Source of the DNA: Adiantum capillus-veneris
Lineage: Eukaryota; Streptophyta; Polypodiopsida; Polypodiales; Pteridaceae
Direction: 5' to 3'
Length of the DNA stretch: 64,000 bases
NCBI GenBank assembly: GCA_014529385.2
Contig: CM043965.1
Span: forward strand, 66,771,690 to 66,835,689
Below are positions 22,659 through 32,900 of the stretch, in pieces. The notes under the pieces were generated by a model that did no database searches, was not told the origin of the DNA, and saw only the letters and a program-made list of their open reading frames with translations. The translations under genes and the position numbers were made by a program. The stretch's first letter is position 1, and every line of letters starts with the position of its first letter.

Positions 22659-23582
22659 ATGGATTTGGCATGGACATCATTGTCAGGGTTTGTGCTTTTC
22701 CATGCAAAGTTTGATGGTTCAAACTTTGATCATAGGAAAGCAGGTATGCATGATGCATTGACTCAATTGGGCCAAGTGTTGCCACTACAGGGCATGGATG
22801 CTAGGCCAGAGTCAATGACTGACGATGAGTGGGAGAACTTGGATGAGCTTGCACGTTCAACGATCATGTTACACCTTGGTGAGTCTGTCTATCGCATTGG
22901 TTTGGATGCATGTACAACTAGAGAGTTATGGAAAAGATTGTGCAATGCTTTTGGCACAAATGAGTATAGAGAGATGCCTACAGTCAAAGGACGATCTTGC
23001 AGATATAGAGATGTTGTATGTTGGCGTTGTGGTCATATAGGGCATGTACGTAGGCGTTGTTTTCGGTGGATGAGACAGCGCAGGAGACAACACAAGAGGG
23101 ATGCTATCACTTTGGATGATGCGGGAGCACATGTAGCGTATGTGGCTACACATGACGGAGATGTCGCATTTGCTTCCATGTTTACTCTTGACTTTCTTAT
23201 GTCGATTTTTGACGACACATTACCTTCGCATTGGATACTAGATGTGAGTGCTAGGTTTCACGTCACGCCGAGTCGTGAGTGGTTTAGCACATATGCTAGT
23301 GGTATGCTTGGACGTGTGTGTCTAGCTGATGGTTCAGTGCATGACATAGTTGGTGCAGGAGATGTCAGACTATCATTGCCGAGTGGTGCATCATACGTGT
23401 TGCGAGATGTACGCCATGTGCCAGGTTTGACACAGAGCTTGATCTCTGTGAGTCACTTACGAGACAGTGGATGCCAGGTAGTGTTGGATGAGCACAGTTT
23501 CCAATTGCATCGTGGACAGCTAGTCATAGCTAGAGGTGCTAGTGTTGGCACGATTCATGCGATGCGAGTACGTCATGTGTGA
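22659..23582 (+). CDS. Copia gag-protease ORF (truncated polyprotein)
   Basis: The frame is 307 codons from the ATG in CGCCATGG, chosen over an ATG 13 codons upstream because it has the better context and the family starts here. The N-terminus (MDLAWTSLSGF, then FDGSNFDH) is a UBN2-type copia gag. A CCHC knuckle CWRCGHIGHVRRRC lies at residues 121-134, and the protease segment begins with WILDVSARFHVTP. The expected active site is D-S-G-A; here it reads D-V-S-A (Asp at residue 195), so the essential glycine is gone and the protease is likely inactive. The C-terminal protease part with LRDVRHVPGLTQSLISVS is well preserved. Gag is shortened between the UBN2 part and the knuckle. The frame ends before any integrase. 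Intact gag with missing pol fits a parasitic, gag-carrying element. Confidence 0.82.
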   Translation: MDLAWTSLSGFVLFHAKFDGSNFDHRKAGMHDALTQLGQVLPLQGMDARPESMTDDEWENLDELARSTIMLHLGESVYRIGLDACTTRELWKRLCNAFGTNEYREMPTVKGRSCRYRDVVCWRCGHIGHVRRRCFRWMRQRRRQHKRDAITLDDAGAHVAYVATHDGDVAFASMFTLDFLMSIFDDTLPSHWILDVSARFHVTPSREWFSTYASGMLGRVCLADGSVHDIVGAGDVRLSLPSGASYVLRDVRHVPGLTQSLISVSHLRDSGCQVVLDEHSFQLHRGQLVIARGASVGTIHAMRVRHV

Positions 23583-23767
23583 GACGGCACAGTTTTCGTG
23601 AGTATGCAGCCATGCAGAGAGATGAGGCATGTCTCCTTTGCGGATAGGTTGCATGATGCTCCAGTTTGTGAGCATGTTGAGCCAGTTGTGCAGCAGGGCA
23701 TGTCATTCGTGGATACGATGACGGATATGGATGACTTGAGTGTTGAGGATTCAGCCATGATTCAGTC

Positions 23768-24271
23768 ATGATTCAGTCATTCATAGATATGCTTAGGCCA
23801 GAGGCTGATGTATGTGAGTTAGAGCTAGGAATTGCTCTTACCACACAGGGTTCAGAACAGATAGATGCTCTTGGTGCGCATGTGACATGCAATGGACACG
23901 AGGATGGATTCCATGGATTGGAGTTCGGGTGTCAGGGTGATTTCTATGAGTGGAGTTCTGAGCCAGATTTGACTGAGATGGTCAGATTGGCAGACATTGC
24001 TAGGATTGCATCAACATTCGGGAGTCTCATGTACGAGATACTCATCTCGAGACCTGAGACTGCATTTGTAGTAGGTGCATTTGCAGTGGGAGCAATTAGT
24101 CATGCAATGACTGACGTTGGCCTTGAGCATAGGGGTACTTTGCAGCGTATGGTGAGATACCTGCAGGATGTGTGCGGGTTTGGTGAGGAGTATGGTGTCG
24201 ATCGCTCTATACTTCCTCTACAATTAGAGCTGGATGCACACAGATTCAGTGAGCCAGTGGGCATTGGCTGA
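23768..24271 (+). pseudogene. Copia RT/RNase H junction remnant
   Basis: This is a 167-codon frame. Its second half contains IASTFGSLMYEILISRPETAF and MVRYLQDVC (read as separated motifs), recognisable as the copia segment between RT and RNase H (family pattern GSLMY..CTRPD...V..ILRYL). The first half is unrecognised, and all catalytic residues of RT and RNase H are absent. It appears to be the junction left by a large internal deletion. Whether the frame is maintained or chance is unknown. Confidence 0.6.
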
Positions 24272-24354
24272 GGTCATACTTGTGATGGCCTTGTACAGGT
24301 TTTGTACGGTTTTCTTTTCTCTCTCACGGCCACATTGGCCTTTACGTGGGAGGT

Positions 24355-24715
24355 TGTTGGGGTAAAGCCTCATGTGGCCGGTTAGGCCAGGTGCCCGCCC
24401 ACTATACTTATTCATTATTTACATAATAGAATAAGGGGGCTCACATGTAGAGAGTAAGTTTCAGCCCCTACAAACACAAGGTCTCCTCTTCTCCTCTCTT
24501 CTCCATTGCTACACACACACACACACACACACACGCTCCCGCTCGCGCACTTCAACAGTGCCCGCCCACTATACTTATTCATTATGTACATAATAGAATA
24601 AGGGGGCTCACATGTAGAGAGTGAATTTCAGCCCCTGCAAACACAAGGTCTCCTCTTCTCCTCTCTTCCCCATCGCTGCACACACACTCACACACGCTCT
24701 CGCTCGCGCTCTTCA
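24355..24715 (+). repeat. 3' LTR plus partial extra LTR of copia
   Basis: A full LTR (24355-24554) is followed by ACA and then by an LTR copy lacking its first 35 or so bases (about 24557-24715). The outer copy abuts the CTTGG target duplication, so the whole three-LTR array lies inside one insertion. The partial copy is closer to the 5' LTR in its AC tract than to the inner 3' LTR. Confidence 0.9.
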
Positions 24716-25428
24716 CTTGGAAGGCTTAAGAGAAGTATATGGTAAATGATGTACAAGTTAAGGGATGATTTGGAGTCCATTCACTATGATGAGTTTCTAA
24801 CCTAATAGAAAGTTTAAACGAGCTTGATATTTTATATAAAACTGTAAATAAAACTTATTATAAACTTCATTTGGTGGAGCTTTCATAACTCTAAAACTGT
24901 TCAAAATATATGGATAGGGGGGATTCTGACACTTGGATTAGAAGGGGTGATGGCCTTCTAATCAAAATGTTACTCTTTGACTAGAAACTTTGGGATTCTT
25001 TTAGGAAATTAGAGAAAATATATATTTCTGAAACTTTGGACTAAGCTTGTAAAGTTTTAAAAAGTTTGTAAGATGGACATGGATAACAATTGGTATAGTC
25101 CATTGATACATGTAAAACACATCCAAGGCTAATTGAATTGTTGTCTTGTTTGGATGGATGCAGATAAGGACTCTATGTTATCTTGGAGTTTTTTTTTTTA
25201 CTTTGGCAAGCTGACCTACACTGGATTGTCCACTCACTTATGATTCGGGAAGTTTTTCTACTATCTGTATACTGGAATGGGACCTCATTCCTACAAACAT
25301 TGTACATAAATGATTCTAATACTGAGTTGTTTTTGTACTTATCTTTTCTTTGTTCCATAGCCAGCTGTCTTTTGAATGTGAAAGCTCAATTATGTCTTAT
25401 TATCTAAGATTAAACAGCTACACACACA

Positions 25429-25747
25429 CACACTCTTCCCAACCTTTTTGTGTAAACAAAGGTAATATTAACCTCAGCAATGCAGTATGCAGGCTACAGA
25501 TGGAGCTTGGTACAAAGCATTTCCCCGACAATGGAGTCAAAAATGTCTACTCCTAGGGACTTGCTATATGCCGTGTGCGATCCGCAGGGCTACAACCACA
25601 CAACCTGACAAATGCAAACAAGCTCTACGTCTACACGGCGGTGTCTCACTCACCTCCTACAGTGTTGCCGCCGAGGGACTCCGTGTGTGCACAAGGAAGA
25701 AGAAGACACCGTGTTGCCCCTCGTCCTTCTTCGTGCTATCGTGCTCA

Positions 25748-25811
<64 letters not shown>

Positions 25812-26098
25812 ACCTCTCACGCTCACAGACAAGCAAGAAGAGGTGAAGTAAGAGCAAAGCTTGCACATTGAGAATAATTGAAAACCCTAGTTTATAGCCT
25901 TATCTAGGGCTTGCCGTCCTTTTCACATACGGGCACCCATATTTTGTCAGTCAATGCTAAATGGGTCTGGTCCGTCTTTCATTGGCGATCACCAGTCTTT
26001 TACTATAAACCTCTTGGATCGACAAGCCCAGCACATGACTAAACATATGCACTAAAGAATAATGGTGGCATCATGGGTTAACACCTCCCATTGTGGTT
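25429..26098 (-). repeat. Eroded LTR related to 55.3-56.4 kb
   Basis: Landmarks occur in the same order as at 55331-56431: a TGTGTGCGA..CCGCA segment, a CT microsatellite (25749-25815), a GGGCACCCAT segment, CATTGGCGATCACC, and a GGTTAACA-like end near 26080. Similarity is too low for exact edges. It is probably the remains of an LTR of the same family in the same orientation. No coding region is attached. Confidence 0.5.
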
Positions 26099-26118
26099 GA
26101 GAAGTAATCTAAAAGACC

Positions 26119-26403
26119 TTGGGTACCCCTCTGTTTATTCCATCAAATAGATCACTGGGCACCACCGCTAACAAGGTATGTGTATGGTGGGATCTAAAAA
26201 AACTCCAACCTAAGAATCTTGTAGTGAATATAGGGGATGGACTAAAGGTTATCCTCCTAAACTTTGGCACCTTCTTTGGGGCATGCTTCAAGTGCAACAA
26301 ATTTGGTCATTTTGCTAGAGCATGCCCAACTGCTGCAGTAATGGCCCCCATCACAGTTTCTGACGAAAAAGACAAGCGTTCAACCGGGGCAAGTGAATAC
26401 TGA
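26119..26403 (+). pseudogene. LINE ORF1 remnant with zinc knuckle
   Basis: This is the C-terminal piece of a plant L1 ORF1 (RNA-binding protein). A CCHC knuckle, CFKCNKFGHFARAC, lies at about 26287-26328, preceded by the type of sequence that separates DUF4283-like and knuckle domains in plant LINEs. The N-terminal domain is missing or unrecognisable, and the frame stops at 26403. An eroded LTR abuts it upstream. Confidence 0.7.
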
Positions 26404-26885
26404 GGAAGAGACCCCATAGAAAGATGTTGAGAAGGCCCTTGAAATGGGCAGCATGACCTCAAAGAGGAATCAATAGGGAATTTGGACAAACCAGTCAAAG
26501 CCCATATCAGCAACGTTAAGGCCACCCCGCGTTATTGCTTCATGCCAACTGCACAAAGAAAACCAACATCCCCTCTAGCTCATAAGATTGTTATGTCCTC
26601 TACATTTAGCAACAAAGACGTAGGATGGCATCAAGTATCCCACATCTCATGTAAACAATTCAAATCCTAGGCTCGAGCAGTGGGGCTACTTAAAGAAGCC
26701 CCACCAGATATTCCCAAATCCTCCTTTCTCTATGATAACATCTTTGAGGTTCTTCGGGATGCTAATCCTAAAAACCTCAACATTACAGAGGACAATGGGA
26801 TTGATTTGATAAAGGAGAACAACAAGAAAGAGGGCACATAAGTAGAAATTCTAGAGGTGGAAGAGTTTGTACCACTATCTCAGTA

Positions 26886-28671
26886 ATGGAAGAGATGGTA
26901 TTGCACTCATGGAACATGAAGGAGCTTAAAACCCAGAAGAATAGCATCCTCTTTTGGGAAGAAGTCAGAAAAGACAAGGGAGTTTATTGTTCGGCGATAC
27001 AGGAACATCACCTTCATGCGTCTAGCAAAAGACGTAAGGCTGTAGGTACCATGCTGGTCTTCTATGGAGAAAGGGCTAGTGGGTACAATGGTGTCTTATT
27101 GGTGGTGGACAGAGACTTAAAACCAGAAGCAGTGTTGAATCATCCCTCCGGGGAAGAGCTCTAGCGGTTAAGATTAAGTGGGTAGATAAAAAATTTACCA
27201 TAATCAACATATATGGGCACTGTTTGGCAAAGGATAGAGCCAAGCTCTAGGGGCATATTAAGGACTTCCATGTGGAAGGGGAATGGATATTGGTGGGGGA
27301 CTTCAAAATGGTGGAAAAGAGGAGAGACATGATTAGTGCATCAAACATGTTTGTTGGATCCAAAAGATCCAAATGGTTAAGACTCTACGAGAAATGGGCC
27401 TTAATGGACTTGTGGGAAATAGGCCCTTGGAGAAACACGCCTCGGTTCACATACACTAAGCCTTCAATATGTTGGAACAACTTCTCGGCTAGACCGATGC
27501 TATTGCTCTCACCAAGCCGATTGGCTACCCTCATGGATAGAATTGAAGGTAGTAACCTCTCTAGGTATGTCGGATCACCAGTCATTAAGCATTAAGTTTA
27601 GGAAAACAAAGTGGGAAGATCTTTACCCCCAAGGGTCTAAGAAATTACTCTCGTCTTGGGCTCACCTCTTCAAGGACCCACTTTTCAAAAGCCTCACCTA
27701 CAAAGAGGTTATCAAGCATGGATTCAAGAAGCCCTCGGATGTGGGATATCTTTACCAAGAGTATGTAAAAAGGCATAAACATTGTAGGCCCAAGAAGGAA
27801 GAAATTCCAGAAGGGATGGGTCAAGCTGCTCGTTGATGAAGTGGAGCTACTCACCATCAAAAAACAAGAAGGATCTGCTTCTAAAGCAGATCACAAAAAA
27901 TGGCTTGAAGCTAAAAGGGACTAACTGACCACCAACTAGAGGAGGTGAGGAAGGCCAAAATCCTATCTAGACACCATTCTGCAACTGAAGCAGGCCAATC
28001 ACGCACACTTCTTTACGGCCCTCAAAGTCAATAGAAATAGGGGTCTGGTTTGCTCGCTCACGGATGGCGATGGAAAGGAGGTTAAGGATCCAGATGAAAT
28101 GGCCCAGCATATGTGCAACCACCTTTGCCAGATCATAGGCCAGTCCGAGGATCACTCCCAGGAGGTTAAAGATGCTAGATCAACTCTTCGTGGGAGTGTC
28201 AAGAGAATGATATCCCTCTCTGAATCCAGTCGTCTCAAGAAGGCGCTACAATGACTTCTGGCTAAGCTCTTTGTGGATGACTCCCTGCTTTTTCTCAAAG
28301 CATGCCCTTAGGTCATCAGGAAGGCTCTTGAAATTGTGAAAAAGTTTGCTCTAGCATCGAGGTCAAAGTCTAGCATTGAAAAGTCAAGATTGATCTCTCT
28401 CTCCGAGAATGACTCTTTCCACCCTTCAATGTGGACTAGGAGGATTGTAAGAAAAGGGAACATATTTCGGCACCTTGGAGCCCCTTTGGGGGTGTATGTA
28501 ACCCACAAGCAAAGATTCCTATGGGTGATGGAGAAGGTGAAGAGCAAGATGCAAGGGTGGGAGTATGTGCTCCTTCTCTTTCCAAGCAAAATTAAGGTTA
28601 TCAATTCCTTCTTGCTCCCCTCCTTAGCCTTCAATGGGTTGTTGCTTAAGATGGCCAAGTGCAATTGGTAA
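26886..28671 (+). pseudogene. LINE ORF2 part 1: AP endonuclease to RT thumb, palm deleted
   Basis: Endonuclease motifs are readable: AIQEHHL (glutamate of the active site, about 26994), the INIYGH strand (about 27203), LVGDFKMV (normally GDFN, about 27292), the DRIE region and MSDHQSLS (the terminal S-D-H motif, about 27567). Sequence to about 28230 corresponds to the region between endonuclease and RT (HFFTALKVNR, CSLTDGDG). It then jumps to LFVDDSLLF (about 28270, the F-x-DD box) followed by HLGAPLG and IKVINSFLLPSLAFN of the thumb. RT blocks before the FVDD box are missing, so an internal deletion removed most of the palm. Several stops and frame changes also occur. Confidence 0.83.
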
Positions 28672-28768
28672 GAGTTCTTGAAGCCAATCAAGACATTCCT
28701 GTGGAAGAACAACAATAAATACTCAGCGCACTGGCAGTGGGCTAAATGGGAAGACCGTTGCCAGACCA

Positions 28769-29608
28769 GTGGAGCAAGGCGGTCTTGGGATTCTTAATAC
28801 TAGCATTCATGTGGAAGCCCTCTACACAAAGTTTGTGGTTGCGCTCGCAAAACAGGACCATGTGTGGGCTATTATGGCTAAAGAGATGATTGATAACTTT
28901 AAGATACGCTCGAAAGGTGGTCTATGGAAAGGGCTTGAAGTCCACGACAAGCTGTTTGCCCCTAGGTGGGCCATTCTCAAAATTGGGGGTATGAAAGGCA
29001 AACTTGCTCAAAAATGCAACATGGCCAAGGTCCGTGGAATGGGGAGATTTGTTTAGGTACTTTCATAATTCTATAACTCACTGGTCCCCTTGGTTATCCA
29101 AGGCCTAAAGCATCCTGCTGACCCCTTTCTGGAGAGAAGTTGCCATGAAAACTAATAACAAAGGTATCAAACATCTTGGTCAACTTTGGGATCACACCAG
29201 ATGTAATTGGAAAGGAACAGACCAGCTAGCTCTCCATTATAATATGAATGGGACAAAAAGATTGCCGATCAATAGAGCTCTAGAACGGTTAAACAAGATG
29301 TGTTTACCGAATCGCAAATCCAAGTTTGAGTGGAAAGTGTGGCAGTGGCCTAAGAACAGGCACTTCCTTAAACCTCAAACAAAGGAAGTGTACTATACTC
29401 ATGTATTCAAAAGATTGGTTCTCACCGCTTAAGAAGCAATGGGGCAAAAACTAGTCGGAGGCAAGATGGGAGACAATTGTAAGCAATATTGGGCACCCTC
29501 CATGGCCGTATAGGATAAAGTTTTTTGTGTGGAAGGTCCTATGGGGAGCCATGCCAATTGGGGTGAAGGTATTATCCACGGGAATTGGACTAGACAAATA
29601 CTAACAAT
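28769..29608 (+). pseudogene. LINE ORF2 part 2: connection and zf-RVT
   Basis: EQGGLGILNTSIHVEAL begins the post-RT region typical of plant L1 elements. RIKFFVWKVLWGAMPIG (about 29510-29562) is the zf-RVT signature near the C-terminus. The frame changes near 29060 and 29430. The copia insertion at 29609 interrupts it; the remainder continues at 34756-35110. Copies two and three show the uninterrupted sequence. Confidence 0.8.
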
Positions 29609-29835
29609 TGTTGGAATTAGGGTTGCAGAGAAACACACACAGCTTGAAGAAGACGAAGGAAGCTCAAGGCACACAATAGAGAGTGTATTCCTTAGTGTGC
29701 AATGGAAAGATAGATAGCCCTAGAGTGATGGGCGTATATACAATGCACGGGGGAAAAAACCTCCTAAAGAGGGAAAAAATGCCCCGGCGGTCCTAGTGTG
29801 TTCACACACATCACTACCACATGTATATGGTAACA
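29609..29835 (-). repeat. Copia 3' LTR
   Basis: It is 227 bp. In the sense direction it begins TGTTACCATA and ends TTCCAACA. It appears identical to the 5' LTR. Confidence 0.96.
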
Positions 29836-29850
29836 AATCCCCCCTGGAGT
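29836..29850 (-). promoter_or_regulatory. Copia polypurine tract
   Basis: The minus strand reads CCAGGGGGGATT directly before the 3' LTR, the plus-strand DNA primer site for reverse transcription. Confidence 0.88.
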
Positions 29851-29910
29851 GATGCGGTGAACGAGAGCTGGCACATGAGTAAAGGGAAGTGCCATGCCCT
29901 GAGGACAGGA

Positions 29911-32900
29911 TCAGTCCACAAAGGGGAGTAAGCCCAAAGCTTTGCGGAAAGCTTCAAGCTTCTCACGAGACAATGCCTTTGTGAAAAGATCTGCAAGGTT
30001 GTCTTGTGTTGGCACATAAGCCAAGCTGATCTCTCCTGCTGAGAGCCTCTCCCTGACATAGTGGTAATGCACCTCAATGTGCTTTGTGCGAGCATGAAAA
30101 ACTGGGTTCCTCGCAACTGCCAATGCGCTCTGACTGTCAGTGTAGATAGTGTTGGCAGTGTCCTGTCCAACACCCAAGTCAGCCATAAGGCGTCTGAGCC
30201 ATACACACTCAACCGTAGCTGTGAAGACTGCCCTGTACTCAGCCTCACAACTCGAAGTGGCCACAGTAGGTTGCTTCTTGCTCAACCATGATATACATGA
30301 ACTGCCAAGCATGAAACAAAAACCACTTGTGGACACTCGCGTGTCAAAACAACCAGCCCAATCTGAGTCCGAAAAAGCATGTAAGTCTGGCGGCAATGAT
30401 CCCCCCTTGGGATAAAACAAGCCAAGATGTAAAGTGCCACTAAGGTAGCGGAAAATCCTCTTGACAGCCTGCCAATGCTTAGACCCTGGGCTATGCATAA
30501 ATCTGCTGACCTGCGAGACTGCAAACTGAATATCTGGCCTCGTGTTGCATACATAAATGAGGCAGCCAACAGCAGTTTGGTAAAGAGTGACATCAGCAGG
30601 ATCGCCAGCATCATGTAGACTCAACTTCAAACCTGTTTCCATGGGAGTGGCAATAGGTTTGCAATCCTCAAGTCCAAACTTACATAGCAATGTCTCTATG
30701 TAACTTTTCTGACACAAGGCAATACCACCATCACATTGCTTAAACTGTATACCCAAGTAATGATGCAACAGCCCCAAATCTTTCATCTTGAAAGTAGCAT
30801 TCAAATCAGCCTTAAATTCAGCAATATGTCTCTCATTTGGTCCAGTGATCAGCAAATCATCAACATAAAGAACCACAATGAGAAATACATCATCCTCACG
30901 CTTTACATACAATGTGCTTTCTGTTGGACTGTTACGAAAGCCTCGTTTAACCAAATGAGTGTCAGCTTTCTCATACCAAGCACGAGGAGATTGCTTCAAC
31001 CCATACAAAGCCTTCTTACATTTGCACACTTTGTCCTCTTGTCCTTTTATGACAAAACCGCGAGGCTGCGTTACATAAACTTCCTCAAATATGTCACCAT
31101 TCAAGAAAGCAGTAACAATGTCTGATTGATGTACATCCCAACCAAAATGAGCTGCCAATGCACATAGAAAGCGCACAGTAGTCATACGACAAGTGGGAGC
31201 AAAAGTCTCTTCATAATCTATGCCTTTTTGTTGTGCATAACCCTTTGCAACAAGTCGAGCCTTATGGCGATCGATTTCACCATCCGGCTTGCGTTTCAAC
31301 TTGTAAACCCACTTCGTACCAATGGCCTTTTTGCCAGGAGGCAAATCACATAAAGTCCATGTGTCATTCTCTATAAGTGCATCATATTCTGATTTCATGG
31401 CAGCAATCCAATTTTCTGAATTCTGTGCTTCATCAAAGGACAGAGGCTCCTCAACATCATGTAAACTAGACACAGCCAAAGCATAACAATCTGATGCATA
31501 AGATGCATGGCGAGAGCCTGAACGAGTACGACTAGATAAAGGTGCATCCAATTTACTGTCACGCAAAGTGTGCACCAGCCATTTTGGCATACCTCTAGCC
31601 TGCTCATTTTCAGCCCTTTCCTCATCAAGTACATCATGTACATCTACATCAGTAATAGGCTGTTCTAAAACATTTTCAGAAACCCCCATAGGCTGTACAT
31701 TTGCCTCATTGGAACTTACATTCGTATTTCCACCACTGAAAAGAGGCAACAAAGTGTCATAAATGTCCTGTGAGCTTACATTACTGTCTCTAGTACATGA
31801 CAGCAAGGGTTGAACAGAATCTTCCACAAACACTACATCCCGTGAAACCAAAATACGTTTTGTTTGCGGATGATACAACCTGTAACCTTTGCTTTCAGCA
31901 CTATAACCAACAAAAATACATTTGACAGCCTTATCATCCAATTTTCTGCGCTGCACTTGTGGCACCAAAGCATATGCCAAACAGCCAAAAACACGCATGT
32001 GCTCAATAGAAGGTTTTCTATCATGCCATGCTTCATATGGAGTAATAGACTGCAAAGCTTTCGTAGGACACCTGTTAAGTACATAAGTGGCACACATGAT
32101 GGCCTCAAGCCAAAAAGAATGCGGCAAAGCTTGACTTTTGACCATACATCGTGCCATTTCCGTTAGTGACCTGTTTTTCCTCTCAGCAACACCATTTTGC
32201 TGAGGTGTATAAGGCACTGTACATTGGTGTTTTATCCCACGACTAGCCAGAAATGCATTAAATTCATGAGACATATACTCCCCCCCTCGATCGGAACGGA
32301 GGGTGCCCATAGTACATTTTGAGACATTTTCAGCCATAGCCAAAAATTGTTTGAAGCACATAAAAACTTCGGACTTCGCTTTAAGCGGAAATACCCACGC
32401 ATGCCTGGAGTAATCATCAATGAAAGTCACGAAGTACAGGTAATTGCCCAAGGACGGAGTTTGCATGGGCCCACAAACGTCACTATGCACAAGCTGCAAC
32501 CTGCATGTGGCCCTAACTGAACCATCCTTTGGAAACTTAGAACGCTGCATTTTACCCAGAATACAGCCTTCACAAACATGTTTGATAGGTGCTTCAAGAG
32601 GCGGCAAAGAAGCAACCATATCAGATTTCTGCAAACGCAGCAAACTGGCAAAATTCAGATGACCAAAACGTGCATGCCAAAGTTTTGCATCTGAAATAGC
32701 CCTTGAATCTGCAACAGCATTTGCAAAATTTTGTCCACACTTGTCATACAAAGTGAGCTTATACAGCCCACGGCACAAAAGCCCAGATGCAACAATTTCA
32801 TCACCAAAACTGAGATCATGAACTGTACATCTGTCATCCACAAATTTGACTACAAGTCCAAGTCTAGCAAGTGCGGATACAGACAATAGATTTTTCTTGA

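Larger units (their letters stand above)
20935..24715 (+). mobile_element. Non-autonomous copia with gag-protease only
   Basis: This is a plus-strand copia element inserted in the PLE terminal repeat. Target duplication CTTGG lies at 20930-20934 and 24716-24720. The 194-bp LTR (TGTTGGGG...CTCTTCA) is followed by a tRNA-iMet primer site, a 1.5-kb leader, a gag-protease frame, a remnant of the RT/RNase H junction and a short purine-rich tract (about 24346-24353). A second LTR and a partial third LTR follow. Integrase and nearly all of RT and RNase H are missing, so movement would need enzymes from elsewhere. Confidence 0.9.
14626..25428 (+). mobile_element. PLE-like retroelement with long direct terminal repeats
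   Basis: The element has about 1.08-kb direct terminal repeats (14626-15713 and 20559-25428, the latter split by a nested copia), and between them a two-ORF coding region on the plus strand. ORF2 carries an RT with DK, KIHK and YMDD motifs, the pattern of Penelope-like elements, and not the RT signatures of gypsy, copia or L1. The terminal repeats start near TG and end near CA, but no tRNA primer site or polypurine tract is visible, which argues against a standard LTR element. I found no integrase, tyrosine recombinase or GIY-YIG endonuclease. No target duplication is recognisable: the left flank is GypC gag and the right flank is unrelated. Without the nested copia the element is about 7 kb. 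Assignment to Penelope-like elements is by motif and must be tested by phylogeny. Confidence 0.72.
20559..25428 (+). repeat. Right terminal repeat of PLE-like element, split by copia
   Basis: The segments 20559-20934 and 24716-25428 together match the left repeat. The interruption is the non-autonomous copia at 20935-24715, which duplicated CTTGG. The repeat ends in AGCTACACACACA, like the left copy, before unrelated DNA. Confidence 0.87.

Noticed and set aside
14626-25428. Hammerhead ribozyme in the PLE terminal repeats
   Set aside because: Penelope-like elements can carry hammerhead motifs, but I did not find the conserved CTGATGA and GAAA cores in a plausible arrangement. A structure search would be decisive.
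25487-25871. Overlapping Ser-Leu-rich frames
   Set aside because: Produced by the CT microsatellite within an eroded LTR.
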